Below are positions 1 to 9,139 of a DNA stretch of 24,092 nucleotides, piece by piece (the first letter of the stretch is position 1; each line of letters opens with the position of its first letter). This DNA is from a virus. The position numbers and the translations under genes are program-made. The stretch covers positions 1 through 24,092 of IMG/VR virus record IMGVR_UViG_3300043410_000695, one strand, 5' to 3'. The notes below the pieces were generated by a model. The model did not search any database. It saw only the letters and a program-made list of their open reading frames with translations, and was not told where the DNA came from.

Positions 1-2163
1 ACCGCATCTGAACCTGCTAATAACGATTATAATTTATTATTAGGTGTAAGAAGAGCATATTCAGTTGTTACAGATATTATTGAAAAAATTAAAAAAGACG
101 GTGTTACTGTAAACGTTAAAAAATGGATTACAGAAAATGAGGCAAATAAAAATCAGAAAACTGGTGTTGTATACAAATACCAAATACCATTTACTGAATT
201 GGGATATGAAAAAAATAAAGGTGTATTAAAGTTTAATGTAACAAGTCAAGGTGAAGATGTTACGGGTTTATCAGGTGTTGACCCTAATGGTGCATTAGAT
301 TGTAAAACAATAATTAACGATACAAACGGTTTAAAGATTTATGCACCTAACATGTTCTATTGTAGACAAGTTGGTATTAAATTTAAAACCACAACAATAC
401 CCGTTCAACCACAAGAACAACAAAAAATTAAACTACCCGTTTATAAATTGGTTCCTGATGGTACACCACAAACAATCAAAACACCAAAACCATCTATAGA
501 CGTAATGAAGAGAATCATAATGAAAACTCTTTCAGAATGTCATTACTTTAAAAAGTTAGAGGAGGATTCACCAATTGCTTTTACATCATTAAAAGAAAAA
601 TTAAAGTATTTTCATCCGGGTTTCCATTCAATGACGCCAGAAGGATTAAACGCACGTTTAACATTTTTACAACAATGTGTAAGACCCGGTAACACGATAC
701 CAATAAAAGGTGTTGCAGATGTAAATGATTTAAATGCAAGAAACACTTCATTCGGACCACCTCCAATTTGTATTTTAAGAATCGGTGATTTTTATCATTC
801 AAAAGTTGTTATTAGAGATGTTAATATAACATTTGATGATACAACATGGGATTTAAATCCTGAAGGTATTGGAGTACAACCGATGTTAGCAAATGTATCT
901 TTACAAATTTCATTTATTGGCGGACAAGGTTTAGAAAGACCTGTTGAAAGATTACAAAATGCATTATCATCTAATTTCTACGCAAATACTGAAATATATG
1001 ATGAAAGAGCAGAATCAACAGCAACTCTAATTGATGGAAAGGAAAAAGATAGATTTACAAAAGAATTCTTGGAATTTATGCAAAATAAACCTGAATTTAA
1101 ATTAGAGGGTGACAAAGATAACAAACCAAGTATTTCACAAAACAACTACATAGGAGAAATTATACCTGATAATAATGGATTAGGTGATATTGCTTACTTA
1201 AATCTAATTAAATCAGTTTATACCAATACAGATGAATACGTAAAAAAATATCAACTTGCATATAACGACGTAGTTAAAAAATACGGTTATAAAGTGGCAA
1301 GTTTGTTTTTATCATCAACATATAGAACAACAACAGGATTAACAATTAATACTGTAAGTGGTAATACAAGTACTGAAACAATAGAACTTTTAGGTGTGTA
1401 TCCCGCAAATAACGAACTATCAGCATATGTAATTGAATTTAGGGATTCTTTATTAGATTTCATTAGTTCAAATAGTATGTCTGATTTATTAAAGTTTAGT
1501 AATATCATGCCACCTGAAATGGCGAATTGGTCGGATAATAGACTTGAAGAAGTGTTAACCGGTATAATTAAAGAAGTTGCCGATAATTTCACACAAAATA
1601 CACCATTAAAAGATTTAGAAACATCAAGAAATAAATTAATTAACACATTTGATAAGGTTAATTTTATTGTGAGATATCAGGGAGATGCAACCGTAACAGG
1701 AACAACTATAAATTTTGCAACTTTATCAGGTTTAACAAGTAGTGATTTTTATAATAAGTATTCTTCGGTTGTAACGTATCTACAGACTAATCAATCTAAA
1801 TTAGTTAGTGATTTAGATGAAACATTTGATTTCAACACCCCAACATTAAACAATAGTTTAGTTTATGAATTTTTAAGTGTATTATTACAAGGTTATAAAG
1901 ATAGAATAACTAAAATTTATGAAAACATTCCCGTAGTTGACACAGGAGTTAAGGAAATAATAGATTCATTTATCTCAACTCCATCAGAGAAGAAATTTAA
2001 ATTAGGTAAATTTCCAATTATAAAAAGTGAAAAAGGAATTAATTATAAAATAACAAACATAGATTATTCTACGGATGACAATCTTAAAACTGATATAATA
2101 AACATTAATAATAACGGAAAAGTAGCATTAATAGGTTCAACACTAAACTTTTATAAACCATGA
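1..2163 (+). CDS. Tail/baseplate structural protein, 5'-truncated by the window edge
   Basis: The frame is open from base 1, so the true start lies upstream; about 720 residues are visible, ending at a TGA that overlaps the next ATG (ATGA). The most recognisable part, encoded around 630-1000, contains GPPPICILRIGDFY, then VVIRDVNITFDD, a Gly/Pro turn, and VSLQISFIGG followed by PVERLQNAL. That layout (a short beta-rich module announcing its strand pairs, then an alternating hydrophobic VSLxxxF strand) recalls the XkdP/gp48-gp54 class of baseplate proteins in contractile tails. The rest is Asn/Thr/Ser-rich with no catalytic motif, signal peptide or membrane segment. It is translationally coupled to a LysM-type gp53-like gene and then to a hub-like gene, the same order as XkdP-XkdQ in PBSX-type tails. 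Structural tail role is likely; the exact subunit is inferred from context. Confidence 0.6.
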   Translation, partial: TASEPANNDYNLLLGVRRAYSVVTDIIEKIKKDGVTVNVKKWITENEANKNQKTGVVYKYQIPFTELGYEKNKGVLKFNVTSQGEDVTGLSGVDPNGALDCKTIINDTNGLKIYAPNMFYCRQVGIKFKTTTIPVQPQEQQKIKLPVYKLVPDGTPQTIKTPKPSIDVMKRIIMKTLSECHYFKKLEEDSPIAFTSLKEKLKYFHPGFHSMTPEGLNARLTFLQQCVRPGNTIPIKGVADVNDLNARNTSFGPPPICILRIGDFYHSKVVIRDVNITFDDTTWDLNPEGIGVQPMLANVSLQISFIGGQGLERPVERLQNALSSNFYANTEIYDERAESTATLIDGKEKDRFTKEFLEFMQNKPEFKLEGDKDNKPSISQNNYIGEIIPDNNGLGDIAYLNLIKSVYTNTDEYVKKYQLAYNDVVKKYGYKVASLFLSSTYRTTTGLTINTVSGNTSTETIELLGVYPANNELSAYVIEFRDSLLDFISSNSMSDLLKFSNIMPPEMANWSDNRLEEVLTGIIKEVADNFTQNTPLKDLETSRNKLINTFDKVNFIVRYQGDATVTGTTINFATLSGLTSSDFYNKYSSVVTYLQTNQSKLVSDLDETFDFNTPTLNNSLVYEFLSVLLQGYKDRITKIYENIPVVDTGVKEIIDSFISTPSEKKFKLGKFPIIKSEKGINYKITNIDYSTDDNLKTDIININNNGKVALIGSTLNFYKP

Positions 2164-2486
2164 GTAGAGAATATTATGATAGATATCAAGAGTTTGTGGT
2201 AGACGGTACCTTTAAAGTTGTACCGGGTATTGAAATACCTATTAAACCTACAGACAAATATCTACAATTTAAAAAGGGTAAAGATAGACTTGATAAGTTA
2301 TCACAAGAATATTACAACTCTCCATTATATGGGTGGTTAATTATGTTAGCAAATCCATTGGCCGGTAGTCTTGAATTTGAAATTCCAAATAATTTCTTAA
2401 TAAGAATACCATATCCTTTAACGGTATCTTTACATGATTATAAAAGTGCTGTAGAATTGTATAAACTATATTATGGGGAACAGTAA
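2160..2486 (+). CDS. 53: gp53-like baseplate wedge protein with a LysM-type fold
   Basis: This is a 108-residue protein. Residues about 34-86 follow the LysM pattern: YLQFKKGKDRLDKLSQEYY, then W59 and the I/MLANP turn (61-66), then FLIRIPYP (79-86), matching the family layout of G-D-T-L, I-A-x-x-Y, W-x-x-I-x-x-A-N and L-x-I-P. T4 gp53 is a baseplate wedge subunit built on a LysM-like domain, and small LysM proteins sit beside the hub gene in many contractile tails. The start ATG overlaps the upstream stop and the end overlaps the next gene by 14 bp, so the three genes are probably co-translated. It is shorter than T4 gp53 (about 196 residues). LysM folds in tails are normally structural, so peptidoglycan binding should not be assumed. 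Confidence 0.7.
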   Translation: MSREYYDRYQEFVVDGTFKVVPGIEIPIKPTDKYLQFKKGKDRLDKLSQEYYNSPLYGWLIMLANPLAGSLEFEIPNNFLIRIPYPLTVSLHDYKSAVELYKLYYGEQ

Positions 2487-5400
2487 AATTAACAAAGGGG
2501 AAAATATATTAGTTAAGACTGATATTAACAATCTTATCTTTATTGACCCTAATAGTGTTGTAAATGGTGATAAAATAGAAGAAAGAGGTTTCAAACAAGA
2601 AGAATTAGTAATGTTTGTAAACCTTGAAGCTGATTTAATACCAAGAAGTATCTTAACTGCATCAGGAGAAAGTGCGAGTACAGGTAAATTAACATCCATT
2701 GCAAAAGGAACATTAAGTTTTACACAAAACAAAAGTAAAAGTGGTAAAGACTTCGATTCAAGTTGGACAGACACTTATTTTCAAGTAAAAGAAGGTACAA
2801 ATAATCAAGGAGAGAAATACAATTATCAAAATGATTCGAGTGCACAATCTTTTGGTATTGATAGTATAAACATTAATATCAAAGGTGCTAGTTTTATTCC
2901 ACAAATCAATATTAACTTTATAGATGTTAGAGGTAAGACTTTATTTGAATCACCCGAAAACTCACCATACGGTGCTTTCTTCCATTTACCGTGGCCGATA
3001 TTTTATTTAACGGTTAAAGGTTTTTATGGTAAAGCCATTAGATATAGATTACATCTTGTTAAATTTAGTTCAAAGTACAATGAGAGTAATGGTAATTTCG
3101 AAGTGAACACAACATTTGTTGGTTCAACATACGCATATTTAAATGATATTCCATTAAACGGTATCTTAAACGCCCCATATATGTATGCAATAGAATCTGA
3201 AGAACCCGCAAAGTTCATCGAATCTAAAGGCGTACAACAAAAGAAAATAAAAAAATCTTCAAAGGGATATGTGATGTTGAAATCTGTTTATGACGAATAT
3301 AAACAGAAGGGATTAATATCAAATGATTTTCCTGTTAGAACATTAAGAGAATTAATAGTAATTGCAAAGAGTTTAGATAAACTTTTAGAAAAAGAAATTT
3401 TTGGTGGTTTAGTAGATATGAAATTATTTGCAGGTATCAAAGATTATGAAACATTAATTATAAATTTTGAAAGTGCGGTTAGAAGTTGGTCAAAAACACA
3501 TTTAAGTTCAACACCAGTAACATTTGACGGTGTAAATTATTATGGATTATTAACTGACAAGAATTCTGATGTAACAATTAAAGGTAAAGATAAAGCCAAT
3601 ACATTAGAATCTATAATAACAAATTACCCAAAAAATATTAACAATCTTAAGTCTTTTTCTGAAAAATTCATTCAAAAGGCTGCAAATGATTTTAAATCAC
3701 AAACGTTTAATTTAATAAACACAATTAAACCAATTGATTCATATGTTAAAATTGCAAGTGGTTCGGGTAACTATCTTGTTGCTATTGAGGCATTATTAAA
3801 AGACATTTTTAAAATTCAAGAAGTTTTCACACAACAAAGAAATAAGTTAGAAAACTTGGTTGAAAAGAAAATGAATGAAATCATTAAAGATAAAAATAAA
3901 GGTATTGGATTTGAACCAACCATTAGAAATATATTTGCGGTTGTTTTAGCAAATGCGGAGGTTTATGTTAGGTTATTGAAAGACGTACATTTTAAAGCTT
4001 TTGAACTTGGAGCATATAGAAGAGATTTACTAAAAGGATTTAGTGATGAGAGTGTTAAAAACGAATCAATATATCCTTGGCCTGAAGTAAAGAAACAGAG
4101 TGTAAATAAACAAAAAATTATTGCATATCCTGGTGACCCTGATTTACAAATGAAATTAAGGTCATATAATAGATACATTTGGCCAGAGGTAGATTTCCTT
4201 GAGAATTATGTAGAAGTATCAACTAAAAGACAAGATTCATTAACAAAGAACGAAGGTAGTGCTAGTAAGATTGAATATATTTTTGAAAATGATACACCTG
4301 ATGTTGATGTGAATAAGAACGCAACAGTATTTCAAGTTCAATCCACGAGACCATATACAAATAAATCAATATCTTCTGTTATATATGAAATTTACGAGAG
4401 AGCAAGATATATTATTTTAAACGATGAATTTAAAAATACAACAGTTCAAGAATTAGCCGAAAACGAATATAAAAATTTAGAGTTAATTTTTGGTGAAGAC
4501 GCTGATATTGTATCAATGTTGAATAACATCACAAGTATTGATACATTAAAACAATATCTATTATCATTCTCACCATTTGAGAGGTATCCATATTTCCAAG
4601 ACAAATTATCAACGGTTCCATATATTAAAAATTTAGAGAATAAATCATTTAATATAAAATCGATAAATGGTGATATTAAGAATAAGGAAAACAATTCAGT
4701 CTATACTAAATTATCTGAAAATTTATTAAATCTTTCATATAAAACAGACAGTTATAGATATAAAATATATCCATATAATTCAAATCATTATTTGGGGTAT
4801 ATTGAAAAAGATGTGTTAGATGAAAAAGATTTAAATTTAAAATCTTTATTTACGGTTAACACATCTGAAGGTTTAGTTTCGGGTCCACAAAATCCAGAAC
4901 TATGGGTGAAACCAAATAAAAAATCAAATTTATTTGAAGAAAAACTTAAAATAAATAATGAAAGCGGTGCATCAATTTTAAACACACCATATTTCCATAA
5001 ACAATTGTATAGTGACTTTACTGGTCAAACAACAAATTATGGAAAATATGTTGGGTCCGCATATCTTTTATTGAATTCATTACCATTTGTCGATTTAGAA
5101 GATGAGTTTGATTATGTGAATGGAAAGACGAGAGTCTTTACAATGTTTAAAGAAGTTGCTGCATCACATTATATCCCATATCATTTAATTTTAAAATGGG
5201 GTTCATTGTATCATAGATACAAAAAATATCTAACAGAGGGTGTCGACATTATTAGTGGAGTAACCTCATCAATAAACGGAGGTTTATTTTATGATGGTAC
5301 AACCGGTAATACGGCCTATAATGTTGGAAGAGATATGAATTATACCGTACATAATGTAATTGGATTACACCCATATTATGATTCAATATACCACCAAATT

Positions 5401-8235
5401 GTAAACGGATATTCACACTATAACGTATTATCAGGTGCAACCGATTTTAATACAAAAGTAACAAATGGTATTATCAATCCTGTAGAACAAAATGTTGGAG
5501 ATGGAAATAACTATTGGACAACATTTGTTAATAACTCTAAAGACCCAACAGGTAACAAATGGTATACATTATTACCATCCGCAAATACTGATGTTAATTA
5601 TACTTCAGGTTTAAGTAATAGATATCAAAACGAACAAAAGAACTTTAAAGTTCTTTGGTGTTATGATAAGGAAACGATAAACACAAATTTTAGTGGTAAA
5701 ACATTCTTTAATTATAACGAATATAATAGAACAAATGATGACGGAATATCTTTCTTTGAAGCAATTGAGTATGTTGCGGAATATTTTACTGGTACGGTAA
5801 AGAGTAAAGATAATCAGTACTCTTTGGAGATTTCATCTAAAAGAAAATTAACAGATTTAATTGCAACTTTCAGTCCGCAGATTTTGGATGAGTTTGAAAG
5901 ATATTTTTTAGATTTTGCATCTGCAAAACTAGACGAAGAAATCCCATATAAAGCGTTTCCTGATGTTGAGGTCACATCAACGGTTAATAATGAAACAAAA
6001 GTTGTTTTAAAACATACTGTAAAGTATGATAAATTTCAAGATTTGTTAAAAGCATTAACAACTATTGATACAAACGATAGTAGTGATGTATCAGATAAAA
6101 ACGCGTTTATAACCACAATTAAACAAAAACAACTTGAAAAGTTAACAACAATTACTAAAGATATATTAAGTCAAGATAATTTAATTAAAGTTACAATTGG
6201 TAACCCTAAAGAAATCACACCTAATGTTTGGTATGGTTTTGCAGAATACGATACAGTTAATACTTTTAATTATAGTGCATATGATGTGAGTCAATATACA
6301 TCTGAAAACCAAGATTTAATAAAATTATATTTAGGTGAAGATGTTGATTTATACTATAAAAATTTCTTTGAAATAAATAACGTTGAGTTATCTGAAGAAA
6401 ATATTTTACAATTTAGACCTTTAGTCCACATATTTGCGGGAGGTTATTCGAGAGGATTGTTTTCAACAAAACAAGAGTTTCAAAATTATCTAACAACTAA
6501 AGTTTTAATAGATATAAGTGGAAGACTTGACATCTATTTAGAACGTCTTTTAGGTAAATTATCGGGATTAAAGACAAAAGAAAACGCAAAAAACGGAACA
6601 TTGTTTAATGGATATAATAATGATATTCTTAAATTAGAACTATATAATACATTTAAATCGTTCAACGATAAATGGGTTGCTGGAAATTCATTAGGTCAAA
6701 AAACTTTATTGGAAGAATTTTTATTTTTAGATAAGGCAAATAAGGACATTGGTGACATGGCATACCTTTCTTTAGAGAAATTGTTACCATTAGAAGATGA
6801 TAAAAACGATAAGGCGAATTTATATAGTGTAATCTCAATGTTAATCCAAAACACAGGATTTGATATGAGAGGACTTCCCGCGTACGTTAATTTTTATTCT
6901 ACAAACAATTCATTAAAAACAAAACAACAACCATCAAAAACAATTGCTAAAAATTTATTTGGTACGTTCTTGGATGTTGACTATCAGGAATCACAACCAA
7001 AAATGGTAATTCAATATGTGGGGCCAACATCAAAACACTTGGAATTATCAGATATTAGTAAAAAATATAATTTCAATAATGATAGTGGAAACTTATTTAA
7101 TGGAGTTAATAGTCCTTTGGTAACAACAAACCCACAATCATTTACTGAAGAAGAATTGGCAAAATCAAACAGAGTTGTTGCTTTTGAAGTTAGTATTGGT
7201 GACCAAAATCAAGGAATATTCAAAAGTGTTCAATTAGACCAAACGTCAATAAGAAACACGAGTGAATCGTTTGAAGTGATGGAAAACTTGGGTCGTTCTG
7301 AATCGGGTGCTGGTGCAAAACAAATTGACACGGGATTATTTGATTTATATAGAACAAGGTCATATACTTGTGATGTCACTATGATGGGTAATGTAATGAT
7401 ACAACCTACAATGTATTTTTATTTAAAAAATGTACCATTGTTTAGAGGTTCATATTGGATTACAGAAGTTTCACATAATATTAGAAATAATAATATTACA
7501 ACAACCTTTAAAGGAACAAGAATACCATTTACATCTTTACCTGACCCTAAAGATTCATTTTTATCTAGTTACAGAGTTCTATTTGATAGAGCATCAAAAA
7601 GAGCTATCGCGAAAGTTAAAGAACAAGAGAATACAACACCTACAAGTTCAAATAATAAAGAACAGGTGTTCACTACCGCTGATGGTATATCATTTACCAC
7701 AGATATGGGAGGTAAAAAAATTACGGGAGAACAATTATTACAAGAACAAGGTGTTACAAGATTTGGAGTACCATATAATGGATGGAAAAATGAAAAATAC
7801 ATACAAAAGGTTAAGAACGGAGGTAAGGAGTATTTGAGAGCTCAGGTTATTACTATGGGAGGTGTAAATTATCCAATATCGGATACAACATCAATGAGTA
7901 TCATTACCAGACAGAATACTTACGGAATTGTACCAAGTCCATTAACATGGAGTGATATCAAAGCGTCAAATAATTATTTTTATTCGTTGAGATTTGATTA
8001 CGATACTTCACAACCAAATTCAATAATAAAGGGAACTACAAAATTCTATAACCCAAATAATTTAAGTAAATCGGTAACAATTACCCCAATAAGTGAAGCA
8101 ATTACGATAAACAACATTAAAGGACCGATAAATAATGGGCCAAGTGGTGTTAAAAGTGGTATAGGGTTATCACCCGCACTTATGAAAGCACTCAATTTAC
8201 AAGAGGGTGATGTGGTTTATTTTGAAATAGTATAA
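2473..8235 (+). CDS. Giant baseplate hub-like protein with a C-terminal barrel domain (1920 aa)
   Basis: The N-terminal part (residues about 115-240) has beta-rich phage-hub-like stretches such as ININIKGASFIPQININFID. Near the C-terminus, residues about 1606-1690 contain YTCDVTMMGNVMIQPTMYFY, NVPLFRGSYWITEVSHNI and TTTFKGTRIP. The sequence GN-x-x-I-x-P...L-x-N-V-P-x-F-x-G-x-Y-x-I-x-x-V-x-H-x-I is the typical closing beta module of gpD/gp27/XkdQ-type hub proteins. A low-complexity linker (about 1715-1735) leads to a final domain (1736-1920) ending INNGPSGVKSG then IGLSPALMKALNL, similar to RlpA-like double-psi barrels. The roughly 1300 residues between N- and C-terminal hub modules have no domain I recognise. 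Hubs of this family are usually 350-450 residues, so this one is greatly expanded. It overlaps the gp53-like gene by 14 bp. Hub role: fairly confident; the middle: unknown. Confidence 0.65.
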   Translation: MGNSKINKGENILVKTDINNLIFIDPNSVVNGDKIEERGFKQEELVMFVNLEADLIPRSILTASGESASTGKLTSIAKGTLSFTQNKSKSGKDFDSSWTDTYFQVKEGTNNQGEKYNYQNDSSAQSFGIDSININIKGASFIPQININFIDVRGKTLFESPENSPYGAFFHLPWPIFYLTVKGFYGKAIRYRLHLVKFSSKYNESNGNFEVNTTFVGSTYAYLNDIPLNGILNAPYMYAIESEEPAKFIESKGVQQKKIKKSSKGYVMLKSVYDEYKQKGLISNDFPVRTLRELIVIAKSLDKLLEKEIFGGLVDMKLFAGIKDYETLIINFESAVRSWSKTHLSSTPVTFDGVNYYGLLTDKNSDVTIKGKDKANTLESIITNYPKNINNLKSFSEKFIQKAANDFKSQTFNLINTIKPIDSYVKIASGSGNYLVAIEALLKDIFKIQEVFTQQRNKLENLVEKKMNEIIKDKNKGIGFEPTIRNIFAVVLANAEVYVRLLKDVHFKAFELGAYRRDLLKGFSDESVKNESIYPWPEVKKQSVNKQKIIAYPGDPDLQMKLRSYNRYIWPEVDFLENYVEVSTKRQDSLTKNEGSASKIEYIFENDTPDVDVNKNATVFQVQSTRPYTNKSISSVIYEIYERARYIILNDEFKNTTVQELAENEYKNLELIFGEDADIVSMLNNITSIDTLKQYLLSFSPFERYPYFQDKLSTVPYIKNLENKSFNIKSINGDIKNKENNSVYTKLSENLLNLSYKTDSYRYKIYPYNSNHYLGYIEKDVLDEKDLNLKSLFTVNTSEGLVSGPQNPELWVKPNKKSNLFEEKLKINNESGASILNTPYFHKQLYSDFTGQTTNYGKYVGSAYLLLNSLPFVDLEDEFDYVNGKTRVFTMFKEVAASHYIPYHLILKWGSLYHRYKKYLTEGVDIISGVTSSINGGLFYDGTTGNTAYNVGRDMNYTVHNVIGLHPYYDSIYHQIVNGYSHYNVLSGATDFNTKVTNGIINPVEQNVGDGNNYWTTFVNNSKDPTGNKWYTLLPSANTDVNYTSGLSNRYQNEQKNFKVLWCYDKETINTNFSGKTFFNYNEYNRTNDDGISFFEAIEYVAEYFTGTVKSKDNQYSLEISSKRKLTDLIATFSPQILDEFERYFLDFASAKLDEEIPYKAFPDVEVTSTVNNETKVVLKHTVKYDKFQDLLKALTTIDTNDSSDVSDKNAFITTIKQKQLEKLTTITKDILSQDNLIKVTIGNPKEITPNVWYGFAEYDTVNTFNYSAYDVSQYTSENQDLIKLYLGEDVDLYYKNFFEINNVELSEENILQFRPLVHIFAGGYSRGLFSTKQEFQNYLTTKVLIDISGRLDIYLERLLGKLSGLKTKENAKNGTLFNGYNNDILKLELYNTFKSFNDKWVAGNSLGQKTLLEEFLFLDKANKDIGDMAYLSLEKLLPLEDDKNDKANLYSVISMLIQNTGFDMRGLPAYVNFYSTNNSLKTKQQPSKTIAKNLFGTFLDVDYQESQPKMVIQYVGPTSKHLELSDISKKYNFNNDSGNLFNGVNSPLVTTNPQSFTEEELAKSNRVVAFEVSIGDQNQGIFKSVQLDQTSIRNTSESFEVMENLGRSESGAGAKQIDTGLFDLYRTRSYTCDVTMMGNVMIQPTMYFYLKNVPLFRGSYWITEVSHNIRNNNITTTFKGTRIPFTSLPDPKDSFLSSYRVLFDRASKRAIAKVKEQENTTPTSSNNKEQVFTTADGISFTTDMGGKKITGEQLLQEQGVTRFGVPYNGWKNEKYIQKVKNGGKEYLRAQVITMGGVNYPISDTTSMSIITRQNTYGIVPSPLTWSDIKASNNYFYSLRFDYDTSQPNSIIKGTTKFYNPNNLSKSVTITPISEAITINNIKGPINNGPSGVKSGIGLSPALMKALNLQEGDVVYFEIV

Positions 8236-8280
8236 GAATAATAACAATATTGGGATATTTATACATATAACCAAGATATT

Positions 8281-8484
8281 ATGGAAAATTTAAGATTAAA
8301 CAAAACAATGGACCAATTCTTAAATCCAAAACAAGTTAGAAATGTATCTAACGATGGAATGGAAAGAGAAGAATGTGATTTAATGACTGGTGAATGTTAT
8401 GTTATTAGAGAAAAAGACGGAATAGTTGAAAGAATAAATAAAAAATACGTCACAAATGACGGAAGACAATTATTACAAGATTAA
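8281..8484 (+). CDS. Small hypothetical protein (67 aa) with a CxxxxGxC motif
   Basis: I do not recognise this protein. It is 67 residues, charged and hydrophilic, with no membrane segment. Its only two cysteines flank a turn in EECDLMTGECYVI (residues 37-49 approximately), followed by a basic stretch ERINKKYV. The DGxxERINKKYVTNDGRQLL ending looks like a small beta-hairpin protein. It follows the giant hub gene after a 45-bp A/T-rich gap and is followed, after a 4-nt gap, by the coiled-coil gene. The leader has no Shine-Dalgarno sequence. Codon use matches its neighbours, which supports a real gene. Confidence 0.6.
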   Translation: MENLRLNKTMDQFLNPKQVRNVSNDGMEREECDLMTGECYVIREKDGIVERINKKYVTNDGRQLLQD

Positions 8485-8488
8485 AATC

Positions 8489-9139
8489 ATGTTAGAACAA
8501 AAATTACAAGAAGAATTAAATCGTTATAAAGCCATTAACAAATATGGTAAAACGATGATAATGGAACAAGATGCACCTGCAGACCCGGCTTTAGCCGCAC
8601 CTGTAGACCCAACGGCTGACGCTCCTGCCGCAGACGCTCCTGCTGACCCTGCATTAGCAGCACCCGCGGCAGATGTAGCACCTGCAGAAGATATGGCTAC
8701 ACCTGAATCTGAATCAACTGAAGAATTAGATGTTACGGATTTAGTTAATATGGTGAAAAGTGTTAAGAAAGGTCAAGAAGACACTCAATCAGAACACAAT
8801 GCGGTTGTTACAAAAATGGATGATGTTTTCACTAAATTAACCGATTTAGAAAGTAAATTATCACAAATGGATGCTGTAATGGCTAAGATTGACCAATTAG
8901 GTGCAACAGTTGAGGCGAATAAACCAAAAACTGAAGTTGAGAAGTTGGAAATGCGTTCTTTAGATTCATATCCATTTAACGAAAAACCACAAGAATTCTT
9001 TGCACACAAACAAGGTGAAATGAGAGCAAGTGGTAAAAATGAATATGTTTTAACAAAAGACGAAATTGAAAACTATTCTCCTGAACAAATAAAAACAAGC
9101 TTTAACCCAGAAGAAGACGAAAATGAATTTAAACTCTAA
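8489..9139 (+). CDS. Ala/Pro/Asp-rich coiled-coil protein, possible virion or scaffold component
   Basis: The likely product is 216 residues from the ATG at 8489. An in-frame ATG at 8456 exists but would overlap the preceding gene by 29 bp. Residues 1-27 are helical and charged; 28-72 are a disordered A/P/D linker with two copies of DAPADPALAAP; 84-141 form a near-perfect heptad series (V106, M110, V113, L117, L120, L124, M127, M131, I134, V141), so a coiled coil is expected. The C-terminal third is acidic and polar (RSLDSYPFN, then NEYVLTKDEIENYSPEQI). No enzyme motif is seen. Helix-linker-coiled coil architecture and its place among structural genes would suit a scaffold, core or tail-accessory protein, but this is inference. 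It overlaps the next gene by 17 bp. Confidence 0.65.
   Translation: MLEQKLQEELNRYKAINKYGKTMIMEQDAPADPALAAPVDPTADAPAADAPADPALAAPAADVAPAEDMATPESESTEELDVTDLVNMVKSVKKGQEDTQSEHNAVVTKMDDVFTKLTDLESKLSQMDAVMAKIDQLGATVEANKPKTEVEKLEMRSLDSYPFNEKPQEFFAHKQGEMRASGKNEYVLTKDEIENYSPEQIKTSFNPEEDENEFKL
8570..8665 (+). repeat. Intragenic direct repeat encoding DAPADPALAAP
   Basis: Two 33-nt units (8570-8602 and 8633-8665), spaced 63 nt apart, encode the identical peptide DAPADPALAAP. They differ at 8 nucleotide positions, all synonymous. The stretch is distinctly richer in GC than the surrounding gene because of Ala, Pro and Asp codons. Confidence 0.85.

Noticed and set aside
7430-7837. 135-residue plus-strand frame inside the hub gene, and similar frames such as 10244-10528 and 12003-12419 (minus)
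   Set aside because: All are fully contained in, or opposite, genes with clear motifs and show low-quality composition.
8456-8488. Earlier ATG for the coiled-coil gene
   Set aside because: It would overlap the 67-residue gene by 29 bp, while the ATG at 8489 falls 4 nt after that gene's stop and gives a natural helical N-terminus.
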